The translations under genes were made by a program, and so were the position numbers. This document shows positions 49,758 through 61,072 of a stretch of DNA of 64,000 nt, one piece after another (the stretch's first letter is position 1; each line of letters opens with the position of its first letter). This stretch comes from Burhinus oedicnemus (lineage: Eukaryota > Chordata > Aves > Charadriiformes > Burhinidae), in the NCBI GenBank assembly GCA_008921705.1, contig VFFE01006975.1, forward strand, positions 273,703 to 337,702. Direction: 5' to 3'. Under the pieces are notes generated by a model. It was not told where the DNA came from, did no database searches, and was given only the letters and a program-made list of their open reading frames with translations.

Positions 49758-52700
49758 CTAGGAGAACAAGGAGAGAGACACCTCATTTTTGTATGAAACG
49801 ATCTCAGAAGAGGAAGACCTCTTCATTGCCTATACTGCTCCACCAAGCTTGGGTGCAAGGGTGGAGGTGGCAACAGCAGAGCTCTGCCTGCCACCTTCCT
49901 GGCATAGGCAGAGGGACGTCTCGCCAAGGCTAGCTCAGGCACTGCAGCACACAGGGAAAGGAAAGTGGGAGAGAGTATTAACTGGAGCTCACTATCTCCA
50001 GCTGTTCAGGAACCATCTCTCTCTTGAGCTGTACTGGCCTGCCTCCAGCACAGCCCTCATCCCCACAGCAGGATTTGCACAGCTGGTGCCCCCATCAGAG
50101 CTATCAGAGGATAACTTCCAGCCGAGGGGAGCTAATTTCTTACAACACACCAGGACAATTGCACGAGATTGGATCTGTCTGAGCTGCCTAGTGGCCACAT
50201 TCAGTGTTTTCCCATGGCAGACTGAAAACAAGGCTCCTCTTTGAAAAAGCCTTCACCGTATGGTTGGCAGGGCCACAAACATTTGGTTATATCACCCAGT
50301 TCTGAGCAGTATGTAAGTCTTTCATCTTGCCATTTGGTAAGGTTTCCCATTTGCCTGAGAGACCCTCTGGAGGATGATGCCTGCTGCTATGCATTCATTA
50401 AAAGCAGCTGAATGACAGCAGCCTTCATTTCTGAGCATTTCTGGGAAGGAAAAGTAGCTGGTAATGATGTATGATATCCTTTTTTTCTTTTTTTTTAAAA
50501 TTTTCTTTCTTTGTGAATATTCAGACAACTGTATTGGACAATGTGCCCAGATCTTGAAAGCTGCAGAAGCTTGCAGGCCGTTTTTATTTAGGGCACAATT
50601 CTCATCACTGTCTGCCAAACTTCAAGAAGTTTTTCCATGCATGTCTCGTCACCTACAAAATAAATGACTACATATTTCAAGTAAACCATTCACAAATACT
50701 TTTTTTGCCAGTCTCTGTGCAAGTGGAAGAAGAAAGCTTTACCTGACACCACATGAATTAAGTTGAATATATTAGCCAGAGGCTCAGTCCATTCCACAAC
50801 AAAGCTGAAGAAGAGTCGATCTATATGGAATGGAGCCCAGCAGATAGCAAAAACCATCACGAGGACAACTAGCATGGAGAAAGGGGAGAAGAAAAACAAG
50901 TCAGATATGGAAGGATGTGGTTTGCTACCTGCACAGAGCAGAGATAGTTCAGAAAGCTGCATGAAAGACTAAATACACAAGTTTTATTCATTGTTTCAAA
51001 ACTTTTGCCATCCTTTCTGTCTTTCTGCAGTGCTCACTGAAAAACCTTACCAGCTAAAAGAACAAACTTTCCACTGAGTTCTGTGTTTGATAACTCAGTG
51101 CATGCACACACGATGCCATTTAAACAGCAGCCAACAGCCAGGTAATGCTGTGGCGCGTACAGAGCTCAATGAAGAAACTGTCAGTGAGACATCTGGATTC
51201 ACCTGTGGTACCTGGGACACACTGACTCCATTGTGCCTTGGAGTTAATTTCCTCTGCACGCTATTTGTACATCACGTAGCAGGATAGGGCCATAGGAACC
51301 ATCTGCTGATGATAAGTCTGTCTGGGTGCATTGTTCAGCATGAAAGAAAAAGAATTTGCCTCCACACTCAAATTGGCCTGTGGTGGCTCTAGTAAGGACT
51401 CTTGCAAACCCATTCCAGACTTTGGTCCCATGAACAGATGTGGTCACAGTCATGGGGCACAGAAAATGGGGCTGACTTCAAAGCACAATTTCCTACTTCA
51501 GAAAGTGACTAAAGCCACCTAAAAGAATAATGTTGTTGCAGGAAATATTGAAGGTGATTTATGTTTCCTGCACAAACACCATCTCAGTAGCAAGGTGATC
51601 ATTGCCTTAAAGACAGCCCTAAATTAGGAAGTGATGCGAGTGCTTTCAGAGTGTCTGGAGCACAGATTCTCCTGAATGCTGTACAATGTGCAGGTCTGCC
51701 TAGGTCCTACTTTTTCTTGTGAAGGTGTAAGTGGTTAAGTCAGCAGTAGGTGATGCATGTGGGTTGGCAGGACCTTTCTGTTCATGAGCAGAGCTCATGG
51801 TTTGATGGAAAACAGAGATACATCCTTCTTTAAAAATGTACAAGATAGACTATTTGCACTCTGAAAAAGAGAGATCCTCCCTAGAGGGCTGCAAGGGCCA
51901 GGTTTGGGGCGAGGGATATTAGAGAGTTGCCATGCAACTGTCTGCCACGTAGATTTGCTCAACCTCCTCTCATGCTGGGGAGGAAAATTTGCCTTCTGAG
52001 TCTTTTGATAGTTAGCCATGACGTTTCACTCCCATGCCATGTAAGTCCAGATAAAACACCAGTAAGGTTTTTTTTGGTGTTGGGTTTTTTTTTTTTTGAT
52101 CACAGCTACTTGTCTCATAACTCTTGTATGCAGTGAATTTTCTTGATACCCTTTAGGACCTGGTCACCCTCTTGTCCATGATAAATAAAACACAGAAGGA
52201 GTCATTACTTACACAGCATCTTGGTGACTGATTTCCTGGATGGTCTCTGAACATTCATAGCCATTTCCTCTGCTTCCAAAGATTTGTCTCCTTTCAACTG
52301 GCAAAAGGAGGGAAACCAAAGGAGAGCTTAGACAGAAGATGACATCCCCACCAGACATAGCCTGTTTGATATTTTAATACCTGTAGTTCGAGAAGGCAAA
52401 ATTTGGGGCCACGCAGGACTCACTGAAAAAAACTACATTTAAATTTCAGTTATAGTCTAGGAAAATACTGAAGCTTTAGGTTCAAAACAATCCACAGATT
52501 TTATGCATCTGAGACTGCATATTTACAGCAAATTTGTATTTCTGTTCCCCACTTGTCGTTTCTCAATAAGTCAATATTTGGTTCACAGTTTGTGTTCAAT
52601 TTCAACAGTATTTTGCTAGGCATTATTTTCTCTTTAGGAAAATATTGTTTGTTTGTTTATTTTCCTAAAAGGGTTCCCCACAATTAAGCACAAACCAATG

Positions 52701-55700
52701 ATCCAAAAAAAAAACCCAGAGAGGCCACAATGAAACACAGCTGTAATCACAGGAAAAATTTGTGTAGAATTCAAGGGAGTTTGTTTGTTTGTTTCATACT
52801 CTGACTGTTTGGAATAATTGATATTCAATCCATCTAATGAACAAAGCCCATATATGCTCTCTTGCAGATAGCCAGTGTGCATGATATGCACAGATTTAGC
52901 CACATAGTGCTCAATTACAACAAGGATTAATTCCCCCCCCCCCCCCCAATAGGTCTTCCCGGACTTCTAAAAAATTAACGTAAAGAATAATAATCTGATC
53001 CTCCCTGAAATTCTTCCCCAATATGTTTACGGCGAGACCACTAGTACTTTGGTGATGAAAAGACCAGGGCTAGATAATCAGAACAATTGCTTTGATTATA
53101 CAAGAAATCATCGATGGAAAGTGCATAATTGGACGCAGCTTCCTGAAGTGGGAACTTCTGATTAGCCAAAGGATTTGGAGTGATGATTTTTACATCTGAA
53201 ACTGGAAACAAAACTTTTAATACATGGAAAAGAATATCAGGAATGAGAGAAAAGATAAGAAATCAATCTGGATTTGTAAAAATCTTGTGAAAACATGCTA
53301 GTTATGCCATTTGCTTTTGCCTTTTACATTGTGACTTTTCTTCCTGATTTTTGATTAACAATACTTTTCTGTAAGGCTGATCGAATGAGACCTTCTTTCA
53401 ATATTCTGTTTATTCATAAAGCCCATAAAAAGGAAACGCATGTAAATCGAATTATATTCAATTATAGTGTAATTCAGCCTCCCATGTTTTACATAATTCC
53501 CTTTGTAACTTTTAGTCATAGCCACAGTTGCTTAAGAAAGACGTAACACATCTAGCAATAGATGTCTGCTCAGATGATTGATTAAAATCCCTAGTTTCCC
53601 TTCAGTGATTTTCAGTTTCAACAGTAATCTATTCCAGGCATATTCCAAAGCCTCAGAGAATACAGTGCTTTGGTGCTGTAATAAACTAGGGACACATGTA
53701 TATTTTTCACCTTTCTTCTGTCATTTTGATGATGCTATAAGGCTCCCCTTTAGCCTCAAGTGATAATAGATGGAGGTGTAACTAGTAAGAATAACTCAGC
53801 AGCTGCAATTTAATAAAACAACGAGTTATGACAAAGGAGAAGGAGTTGAAAAAAGAAATGACGCCATGGCAAAGGTTGTAACTTGAGTTCATGCCAATGG
53901 TTTGACAGAGGGAGGACTCCAGCCAAGGTAGTAGTTACTTCTACATCACTGTGGATGTATGAGGTTATGTAGGATTGCCTGGAGATTAATGTTACCCATT
54001 CACTGCAAGAGAATTAAAAGTGTCTGGAGCAAGAAGCTGAAAATTGGATTTGCCCCACACATCTTTATTAGCTGCAGCATTTCATACTAGAAATCAAAAG
54101 GCAGAGCAAAATTAGGGCCTCACCTATCCCCAGGCAAACCTAGTAAGGCCACTCTGCAAAAGCAGGAGAACCATTTTCTGTAAGCTCCTTGGCCTGTCTG
54201 ACACAGTGGTGATCAAACTTTCTCTCCACCTGAAGGAAAAGTTGATATTTAAAAACCACATGACTTGTGCTAAAGTATGCAATTCTGCCTGCTTGAGTGA
54301 TTTGGCTGAAGCCGTTGCCACCCATCTGCTGAATGGCAGCCTGGGTGTGCTCTTCGCTCACTCCCATCGCAAAAGAAAATTTGTTAGTGGTTGCAATCTT
54401 TGCAAGACAACCTTCATGGAAAGAGAACAGATCTTTCCAGGAGTGTGCTGGGCTCTGCAGAAATAAGCCAAACGCAGTCAACTGTCCACAAACGACGCTG
54501 GTTTTAACAACTGGGCATTTAGGGAGCAAAATAGATTTTGAGAAAATCTGGACCAGCTGTACATTGGCAAGAAGAAGTTGTCCTGATTCAAAGATAGTTG
54601 AAATCAAAATCACCAGTGTGTCCAATATGTTACTGAGGGAAGAGACATTGAAAGAAGTGTTGAACTCTTAAAAGAAGAATCATCCTAGGTGAGGTCAATC
54701 TCATCCCATCTGATCATCTAGATCCTCTCATAGATGTCTGAAGTAGGTGGGATAAATAGGGCTCTGGACTCTCCACTCTCTTCATTCATTGTCAAAAATC
54801 CTAGTTAAACAGAATCTGACTTTTAAACAACCAGTGGTAGCCACCTATCCCTGTGTCCTTTTAGAGATCAGTTTGAAGGAAATGGACAAGGACCCTGCAC
54901 TGAATCCTGCTGCAGTACAGACTTCTTCCCAAGCAACACCACGCCATCTCAATCAGTGCTGCAGGGACTAGCTTCTACAAGCAGCCATTTTCTCCCTCTC
55001 CTCTTCCTCTGCAGCTTCTTGGCTATAGGTTGCACCCAGTAGTCCAACAGCTGAACTGGGTTTAAAGAAGAGCCTGGCTGATTTAGGGATTGGTCCTAAA
55101 GGCACCTGTGATGAAGACCTCATGAAAGAAGCAGCAGGAAACTTCCACAATCAAGTCTAATGAGACTACAGTGTAATCATCAGTGTCCTCTTCTTTACAC
55201 TAATGCTGGAGCTATCTCTATTGACCATAATGTTGTAGTATTTAACCATCAAGCCTTAAAATTATATCCAAGTAGATCATGAGCTAATTGACCATAAGGT
55301 AATCAACCTGAAGGCTCCGTTGGCCATGAACTTCCCAGTGAGAAAGACAAATATATTTTTTCCTTTTTGCAAGGAATAAAATTAAAACTGAACTCAGCTA
55401 CCATATGACCCATGTTTGCTGCCCTCTCACAGCTACTTAACATGTCACACTTGCTTCCTTCCGTATTGCATCCTGAGGCTCTCCTGAACAGTGACAAAGC
55501 TTGAGGGAGAAACTTTGGTGAGGAAATGCCGTTCCACAAAGCCTGGATTTGGGAAGTCAATGCCTCTGTTTGCTGAATTTGAGCTGTTGTACAACCTTTG
55601 GATCAACTCTGAGCTTTTCTACTACAGTCTATGAGCAATACAGGGCACTCAGGAGACTCTGGAGGGTTGCTGAAACTTCATAGATTTCATCCTCTGTGAG

Positions 55701-57976
55701 AAGATAAAAAGTGTCTTCTCTTGAAAAATTATATATATACACACCATTCTTCTATCATTTCTGCTGAAAAAATGAAACTACCTTGCCTAGTGCAATTTAG
55801 TGTGCAATGCAGATATACCCAGGATGGGTGTTGTTCAAATTTTGGAAGTCTGAGTTGGATATACAGAAAAGCAGATGCATAAGCAATGAACATTGCAGCC
55901 CTTAGGAAAGACAGCTTGAACGTATCTGTGAATATACAGAAGTCCTGGGGACGCAGCCCTCGTCTGGTACCTAGCTTCTCTTCTAGGATGGGGATTGGGA
56001 ATATCTGCTGCCACAAATAGAAGCTATTGCAATCTTCAAGACTTGTTTTTATAAGTTTGGGGATTTCTCTTTCTTTTTTAAACAGCAATATTTTCAGCAC
56101 TTTTTCCTCCCTCCAGGTCTTATTTTGCAAAATTTTTAGAGAAACTATGTAAAGACCCCACAACAACCCGCTGGGCTGTGGGGATAATTTAACCCATTCA
56201 TTGCTTCGAAGTTCTACTGTGTGCTGTGGATTTCTGGCAGTTAATCCTTGTGGCTTTTCCTGGGTAAGGAAAAATTGCTTCTGTATAGTTTCAGATAACA
56301 GTAAGTATCAGCCAGCAAAAGAAAATGATATATACACCAGCACAGATTTGGTTGAATTTCTTGCACGTTATTCAATAAGTTCGTTCTCCTCATATTGCAT
56401 CCCTTTCTTGCTGTGTGATCAGACACAGCTTTCTAAACTTAAAGTTATATCCAGTGCAATGAGACAGGATTTATATTTTCAAAATACATGTAAAGTATGA
56501 GAACAGTCATTGATTCTCTATGATTAGCAGTGTTGTGCTACATAGCTTTATAATACTGTGATACTGATTGTTTTATCCATGTATTTAAATGATGAATACT
56601 TGGTAAAACTAGTCTCACTTTCTGAAGGGAGAATGAATATGAACTCTAAGGTAGCCTTAATCGATGGTGAAACTATGCCATAGTTATATAAAGAAATGAT
56701 TGCTGAATTTGCTAGCTGCAGCAATAAGGTAGCATTTCAGTTTCTGACAGCTTTGTGAGTTTTAACAACTGAATATTATCACTGTCTCCGGGGAAGGAGA
56801 AAAATAAAGTAATGCAATGGAAATTCCACAGTCACAAGAAGAGGGAAAACAAATAATACATAAAATTCAATCAGTAGCCTGCTCTTTTTTATTCTTTTCA
56901 CATTTTCTTTTTGGTCTATTTCCTTTTAGTCCCTACTGCAAAGGTGCAAATCTCTGAGAGGCTGGAATCAATCTACAGACTTGGATGTTTAAGTAACATT
57001 CAAATATGAGCAGCAGTGACGATAAGTTTTTAAAAAAAGATGGGTGTAGATTATTCACCAACATAGCTATATTCATTTGAGAATGGGGTTACACCAAAGA
57101 AGGATTTGGATCCACTGTTTTCAGAGGTTGAAATACTTTTGCTTTTTGGAGGGGAAACAGATGGGCAAGAAAAAGGTGAAATCACTTAAAAGACACATAC
57201 ACAAACACACAAGAATGAGCTAAGGAAACAATGAGTACAGCTGGAGTAAGACTTACTCTTAGCCCCATCAGACAGTACAGCACACTTATTACCCCCATAG
57301 GCAGCACATAGAAGAGAAAGGAAGTAATCTGGACAATACAGTTGTAGATCCACATGGGCACGACTACAGTGCAGGTAGCAGAGCCAGGGACCAGGGTGCC
57401 ATTGGGGAAGTACTGCAGCATGATGCCGTGGGTGCCTGTGTTGGGGAGGGCGAAGAGGACAGAGAGGACCCAGAGTACCACGATGGTCCTCAGGGCACGC
57501 TTGCGAGTGCTCTCCAGCTTGGCACGGAAAGGATGGAGGATGGCAATGTATCTTTCCACGCTGACTGTGGTAACACTCAGGATGGAGGCAAAACACACTG
57601 TCTCAAAGAGTGCCGTCTTGAAATAGCAGCCAACGGGCCCAAACAAGAAGGGGTAGTTGCTCCACATCTCGTAGACTTCCAGTGGCATCCCAAAAAGCAG
57701 CACGAGCAGGTCTGAGATGGCGAGGCTGAAGAGATAGTAATTGGTTGGGGTCTTCATATTGCGGTGCTTGAGGATTACCAGGCAAACTAAGAAGTTACCT
57801 ACCACCCCAACAACGAAGATCAGGGTGTATACCAAAGCCATGGGCAAGAACAGATGGCTCCGTCTGGGCCCACACAGGAAGGCTAAGTAATCCTCAGTGC
57901 TGTTTAAATACCTCCTGAAACGTTCTTCATGTAGAGCAAAGTGATTAAACCAGGAGATATTGCTGATCCAGGCCAT
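49498..57976 (-). CDS. NMUR2: Neuromedin U receptor 2 (class A GPCR), four coding exons
   Basis: Joining 57976-57257, 52297-52213, 50868-50743 and 49757-49498 gives 1191 nt: 396 residues and TGA. The family are plasma-membrane receptors for neuromedin U and S that signal through Gq and Gi, with NMUR2 mainly in brain (feeding, stress, nociception). Seen: N-glycosylation sites N6, N25 and N192; TM1 about 44-69 with N61; TM2 79-103 with D89; TM3 117-139 with C117, paired with C202 in loop 2; E141-R142-Y143 in the DRY position; TM4 161-180 with W169; TM5 207-235 with P226; TM6 266-290 with CWAP at 278-281; TM7 300-325 ending NPIIY at 321-325; possible palmitoylation site C344. The N-terminal run [17 protein letters not shown] is typical of NMUR2 rather than NMUR1. 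Human NMUR2 is about 415 residues; the difference lies mostly in the divergent C-tail. The start at 57976 has G at -3 and +4 and matches the family N-terminal length. No frameshift or stop interrupts it. Confidence 0.97.
49758..50742 (-). other. NMUR2: NMUR2 intron 3 (985 bp)
   Basis: GT-AG intron with donor GTAAAG and acceptor CTCCTAG. It contains a T-rich run on the + strand at about 50479-50515 (A-rich on the gene strand). A 151-codon open frame on the opposite strand (49789-50244) has no recognisable domain. Confidence 0.93.
50743..50868 (-). CDS. NMUR2: NMUR2 coding exon 3 (TM6, loop 3 and start of TM7, residues 269-311)
   Basis: 126 nt, entered with two bases of codon 269 and left with one base of codon 311. 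It encodes the TM6 core [20 protein letters not shown] with the CWxP switch, extracellular loop 3 and the beginning of TM7 ([11 protein letters not shown]). The acceptor is CCATGCTAG after a pyrimidine tract; the donor is GTAAAG, slightly off consensus. The open frame upstream of 50868 is intron read-through, because the split codon restores the expected Phe only when the AG at 50870-50869 is used. Confidence 0.96.
50869..52212 (-). other. NMUR2: NMUR2 intron 2 (1344 bp)
   Basis: GT-AG intron with the donor GTAAGT right after the ATG CTG T of exon 2. Short T-rich runs lie on the + strand at about 52066-52098. I see no repeats or coding sequence of note. Confidence 0.93.
52213..52297 (-). CDS. 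NMUR2: NMUR2 coding exon 2 (intracellular loop 3, residues 241-268)
   Basis: 85 nt encode [20 protein letters not shown] followed by RKSVTKML plus one base of residue 269. The acceptor is a pyrimidine-rich stretch ending TTTTGCCAG and the donor is GTAAGT. The peptide matches the NMUR2 loop-3/TM6 junction in position and in the DKSLEA and RKSV..KML signatures. The exon is too short to stand out as an open frame; it was placed by protein homology and splice sites. Confidence 0.95.
52633..52669. other. 12-bp perfect hairpin in NMUR2 intron 1
   Basis: TTTAGGAAAATA at 52633-52644 pairs with TATTTTCCTAAA at 52658-52669 around a 13-nt GTTT-rich loop. On the gene strand it lies 336 nt before exon 2. 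Confidence 0.85.
52933..52947. repeat. C15 homopolymer in NMUR2 intron 1
   Basis: Fifteen consecutive C on the + strand (G15 on the gene strand), followed by AATAGG. Length in the assembly may be unreliable. Confidence 0.9.
57257..57976 (-). CDS. NMUR2: NMUR2 coding exon 1 (residues 1-240)
   Basis: 720 nt, exactly 240 codons, so it ends in phase 0. It carries the extracellular N-terminus, TM1 to TM5 and the start of intracellular loop 3. The start MAWISNISW resembles the short glycosylated N-terminus of mammalian NMUR2. The exon ends ...LMGLR before a consensus donor GTAAGT at 57256-57251. The frame stays open on both sides: 83 codons upstream of the chosen start, and 24 codons into the intron before a stop at 57182. 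Confidence 0.97.
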
Positions 57977-58225
57977 TACTGGATCTTCTGAAATGTTTTG
58001 CAACCGAGATGCGGTCTTCTTCAAGTTTCTCTGGGCTAGTTTGCTCACTTTTTGCAGAGAGAGGGGCGGGGGTGGAGTTGTCTTGCCAGACCTAGATGCA
58101 CAAAGCCTCTGAGAGATGTGAGTGAGTGTGTTTGCCTGGCTTCGGTTAAGGTTTTGCTGTTGTAACAGCTGTTCCCCTGCAAGGAGTCCCTGAGCCAGAA
58201 AGCCCCTCCTTTCACACATATTCAT
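57977..58225 (-). other. NMUR2: NMUR2 probable 5' UTR (open in frame for 83 codons)
   Basis: The frame of exon 1 continues upstream of the chosen start without a stop as far as ATGs at 58225 and 58219. The predicted peptide is low in conserved character (Q/N/K-rich, one PPPP run, no signal peptide). It contains a GC box at DNA level, which suits a 5' UTR or proximal promoter better than coding sequence. The ATG at 57976 gives the family-typical N-terminus and has the better context. A splice junction to an upstream non-coding exon cannot be excluded. Confidence 0.6.
58063..58071 (-). promoter_or_regulatory. GC box (Sp/KLF-type) upstream of the NMUR2 start
   Basis: GGGGCGGGG on the + strand (CCCCGCCCC on the gene strand), 87 bp upstream of the likely start codon. 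Its function is inferred from the motif and position only. Confidence 0.4.
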
Positions 58226-58244
58226 TGGCTCGCTAAGTGCATTA

Positions 58245-58251
58245 GATTATA
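58245..58251 (-). promoter_or_regulatory. Weak TATA-like box upstream of NMUR2
   Basis: On the gene strand CTCTATAATC, with a CCAAT pentamer (GAGCCAATG) slightly downstream at about 58224-58228. If used, transcription would begin near 58220 and leave a 5' UTR of about 245 nt. TATAAT matches are common in AT-rich DNA, so this is weak. Confidence 0.2.
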
Positions 58252-58482
58252 GAGTAAGAAAAGAGGTTCCAGCTACTTGTATCAGCTCCCGTAGCAAATG
58301 CATTTACAAAATCAGAAATGTGGGATTTAGAGAGCTGGGAATCTGAAATATAGGATGTGAGACTAGCTGCAAAATGTTTGTATTTGTCAGAGGGTGGGAA
58401 ACCAGACAACAAACCCCTAAAACTCAGTCCAAAAAGCTTCTAGCAAATTATATTGATGCTACATCCAGTTATGAGCCACAAG

Positions 58483-58512
58483 CAAAAAAACCAAAAAAAC
58501 AAAACAAAAAAA
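58483..58512 (+). repeat. A-rich tract
   Basis: CAAAAAAACC, CAAAAAAACA and similar A-rich units; low complexity, upstream of the NMUR2 promoter region. Confidence 0.75.
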
Positions 58513-59194
58513 TATCTGGCATGATTTTATTTTTCAGATCTCTGCTGATTTTTATTTTCTGTTGTCTATGGCAGCAAGTACTTGGAAACTTGGAGTTCGT
58601 TTGGTAGAAAGCCCACCTGGTTTTGTAGTCATTCATGTGGAATTAGGCTACTATAATGTTTCAGCCTTTTTAAAATACTGTATTTTTTTTTCTCCTGAAA
58701 TTCAACATAAGATTTTAATTGCTATTCTTATTGATATCAAAATATTTTCCCACTTTTCTGGTACGCTGGAATGTGATCCCATATTCTTAGATAGCCTTGT
58801 TTTGGAAATCTTTGGAAATTATTCCAAAGGTACATTTATTGCCTGCAGGACTAAATTTACATGACTTTTTTACAAACTCTTATTTTTTCCTGAATGACAA
58901 CCATTCTGCAAACACACTTTCTGAGCCAAAAAAGTGTATCCTGCAAGGATGATGGCTGTGTCAAAATAGATCATTTAGCTCCTTATGAGTGCTCAATTCC
59001 TTACGGAATTTCTCTAAAACAAAAAAGCTTCAAAGTGCATGGATATCATCTTCTGACATTCAGAAAAACTTTAGCTGTTTGGAATCAAAAATGTGCAAAA
59101 GCTGAGGACTAGTTAGGGAATTGTCTCAGCTTGTGTGATTCATCTGCCCAGTACCTCTCACTAGCTCTCACTTTTGAGTACCTGCCCAATCCCT

Positions 59195-59345
59195 CCCTTG
59201 AAGCCATGTAAACTTTTTACATCCCCAACATTCTTTGGCAAGGAGCTCCTTGGGTCTACTATCTATGTGTGAAGAACCACCTTCTCTTTTCTGTCTGACC
59301 CTTTAGCTGAGTCTCCCTGGCTCCTAACCTGAGACTGCATATTTT
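59195..59345 (-). repeat. Ancient CR1/L3-like LINE fragment
   Basis: GAAGCCATG, ACATCCCCAACATTCTTTGG, CAAGGAGCTCCTTGG and GTGTGAAGAACCACCTTCTC occur in the order expected for the 3' part of old amniote CR1/L3 elements in reverse orientation. It is strongly diverged. Alignment to repeat consensuses would settle it. Confidence 0.55.
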
Positions 59346-60990
59346 TAACCATCCAGGAGCAAAAGAACAGCCTTCTTGGCTGGCGTCTCCTCCAAAATCG
59401 TGACAAAAGTGAGTTTTCCAAGGAAGAAGCAAACTACTCCACTGTAAATGGCTAGACAGTGAACTAATCCCACACAAAATCTGTTTTCTTCCTCTTAAGA
59501 ATTGAGGTTGTCTTAGATCATGTCTTCTTTATTCCTTCCCTCTTTAACTTCTTCTGGTTTAGTAGTGGTCCAATAACCTTGCAAGGAAAAATACTGTAAT
59601 AAGCACAGACTGCCTCCAAAAATAGTAGCAGGAGGCAAAGAGTCGAGGTTTGGTCCCACAGAGGCACATTCAATGCGTGGAACCTGAGGATTACTGTGTA
59701 TTCATTTGAAGTGTTAGAGGCATGGAAGGTACCACAACAACTATACTAAAAGACAGAAGCATGTCTCTTGTGATGACTTTTGAATGTGCTGAAATTATCT
59801 CGCACATAAACTCTCTCCATCAAAAAGACCCTCCTCATTTATTTTAGCATTGCACAGAGGTATTTCGTTCAGCAGATTGAAAGGTTTTATTGGATTGGCG
59901 AGCAACAAGCGTGCTCTTTTGACCTTTTTCTTCCTTCATTTAAGGATTCATCTTAAAGAGATTCCTTGCATTCTAATGACATTGAAAGAATGTGAATTTG
60001 ATTTTGGACTGCTGTTGGCATAAGAGGTAGGAACAGAGGAATCATTAGTAGGGTGCCTGGTCGAGACCAGGGTTGACTGTTTCAGAGCACACATGGAGAC
60101 AAGTATTTAAGAATTTGCAGGACTAAACACTTTCTGTACCTCTGCTTAACTTTCAGGGTTTTTTTTCCCCTTAATCTCTCAACAATATTTCATTTCTTTC
60201 AATTTCTTCTTCCCTCCCCAGTAAGTTCCACCACTCTCTATACTGCATCATAACTGAGGTGAGTAAACACTTCTCAAGTAGCAACCAAATTGGCCTTCAT
60301 TTTTCTTCTTACACATTAACCTCTGTAAAGAAACCGAAAAGGAAACTTGAGGTCCATTCAGCTTGAACTCTATCTTACAGAAAAGGAAACCAAAATGAAT
60401 TGAGTTATTTACTAAAAAAACAACAGGGCAGCCATACCCATCATGATCTCCGTGAGAGGAGAGCAATGGGCTGTAGAAACACTTCAGGTGTGTGGATGTA
60501 TGGATGTGCCAGGAATACCTGTGTCTACTTCCACTTGTTCTCCCTCCTCTATCCTTTCTGATTCTGCTGGGCTTGGGTGATGACAAGCTGTAAGAATAGA
60601 AGCACAGAAGAAAATCAGGTCTATTTGTCTAGCAGGTCACCCCTGGAACCATGTCACTATGACCATGATTAAGTGGCAGATGGAGAGGACAAGGAGAGTG
60701 GAAAATATATTTTAGCTCATTTGTTGAAGCTTTATTCACTGTTCTTTATCATATCTGTCTCAATAAAGATAGGAGAGTGTATCTAACCAAAGACAAGCTC
60801 TAGCTCTGTATGACTGGAAATCTTTTATTTTTACAACTGAGACAGAAAATAAAAACAGATTTTCCTGTAGAAAGTAATATTAAAGCATTTGGTATTTTTC
60901 ATTATAAAGCACACTTCATTGGTGCTTGCTGTAATACACTCCAAGGAAAATGGTGTGCTGCATGCTGGCCTTAGAATTGTGCAGTTTTCT

Positions 60991-61072
60991 GTAATATTAA
61001 TGTAATTAATTTAATGTAATATTTACATGAATGTAAAGTACACTATGTAATGTGTTTTAATGTAGTGTAATA
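60991..61072. repeat. AT-rich degenerate TAATGTAAT repeat
   Basis: The motif TAATGTA(A/G) and close variants recur about six times in 80 bp (TAATGTAATT, TAATGTAATA, GAATGTAAAG, TATGTAATG, TAATGTAGTG, GTGTAATAT). Confidence 0.7.

Larger units (their letters stand above)
52298..57256 (-). other. NMUR2: NMUR2 intron 1 (4959 bp)
   Basis: GT-AG intron between phase-0 codons 240 and 241. It is AT-rich and has no recognisable exon or young transposon. Contents seen: a C15 run on the + strand at 52933-52947, a 12-bp perfect hairpin at 52633-52669, GTTT tetranucleotide runs at 52647-52658 and 52780-52794, and a 161-codon minus-strand open frame at 54140-54625 that I do not recognise. Confidence 0.93.

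Noticed and set aside
50869..50962. Open frame extending NMUR2 exon 3 upstream on the minus strand
   Set aside because: It lies before a good acceptor AG; splicing at 50868 restores the expected Phe codon and family sequence, so the extension is intron read-through.
57186..57596. 136-codon second-frame minus-strand ORF within NMUR2 exon 1
   Set aside because: Frame-shifted shadow of the receptor coding sequence; the true frame carries all class A motifs.
57354..57715. Open frames of 90-95 codons on the + strand over NMUR2 exon 1
   Set aside because: Antisense shadows of the conserved receptor exon with no homology of their own.
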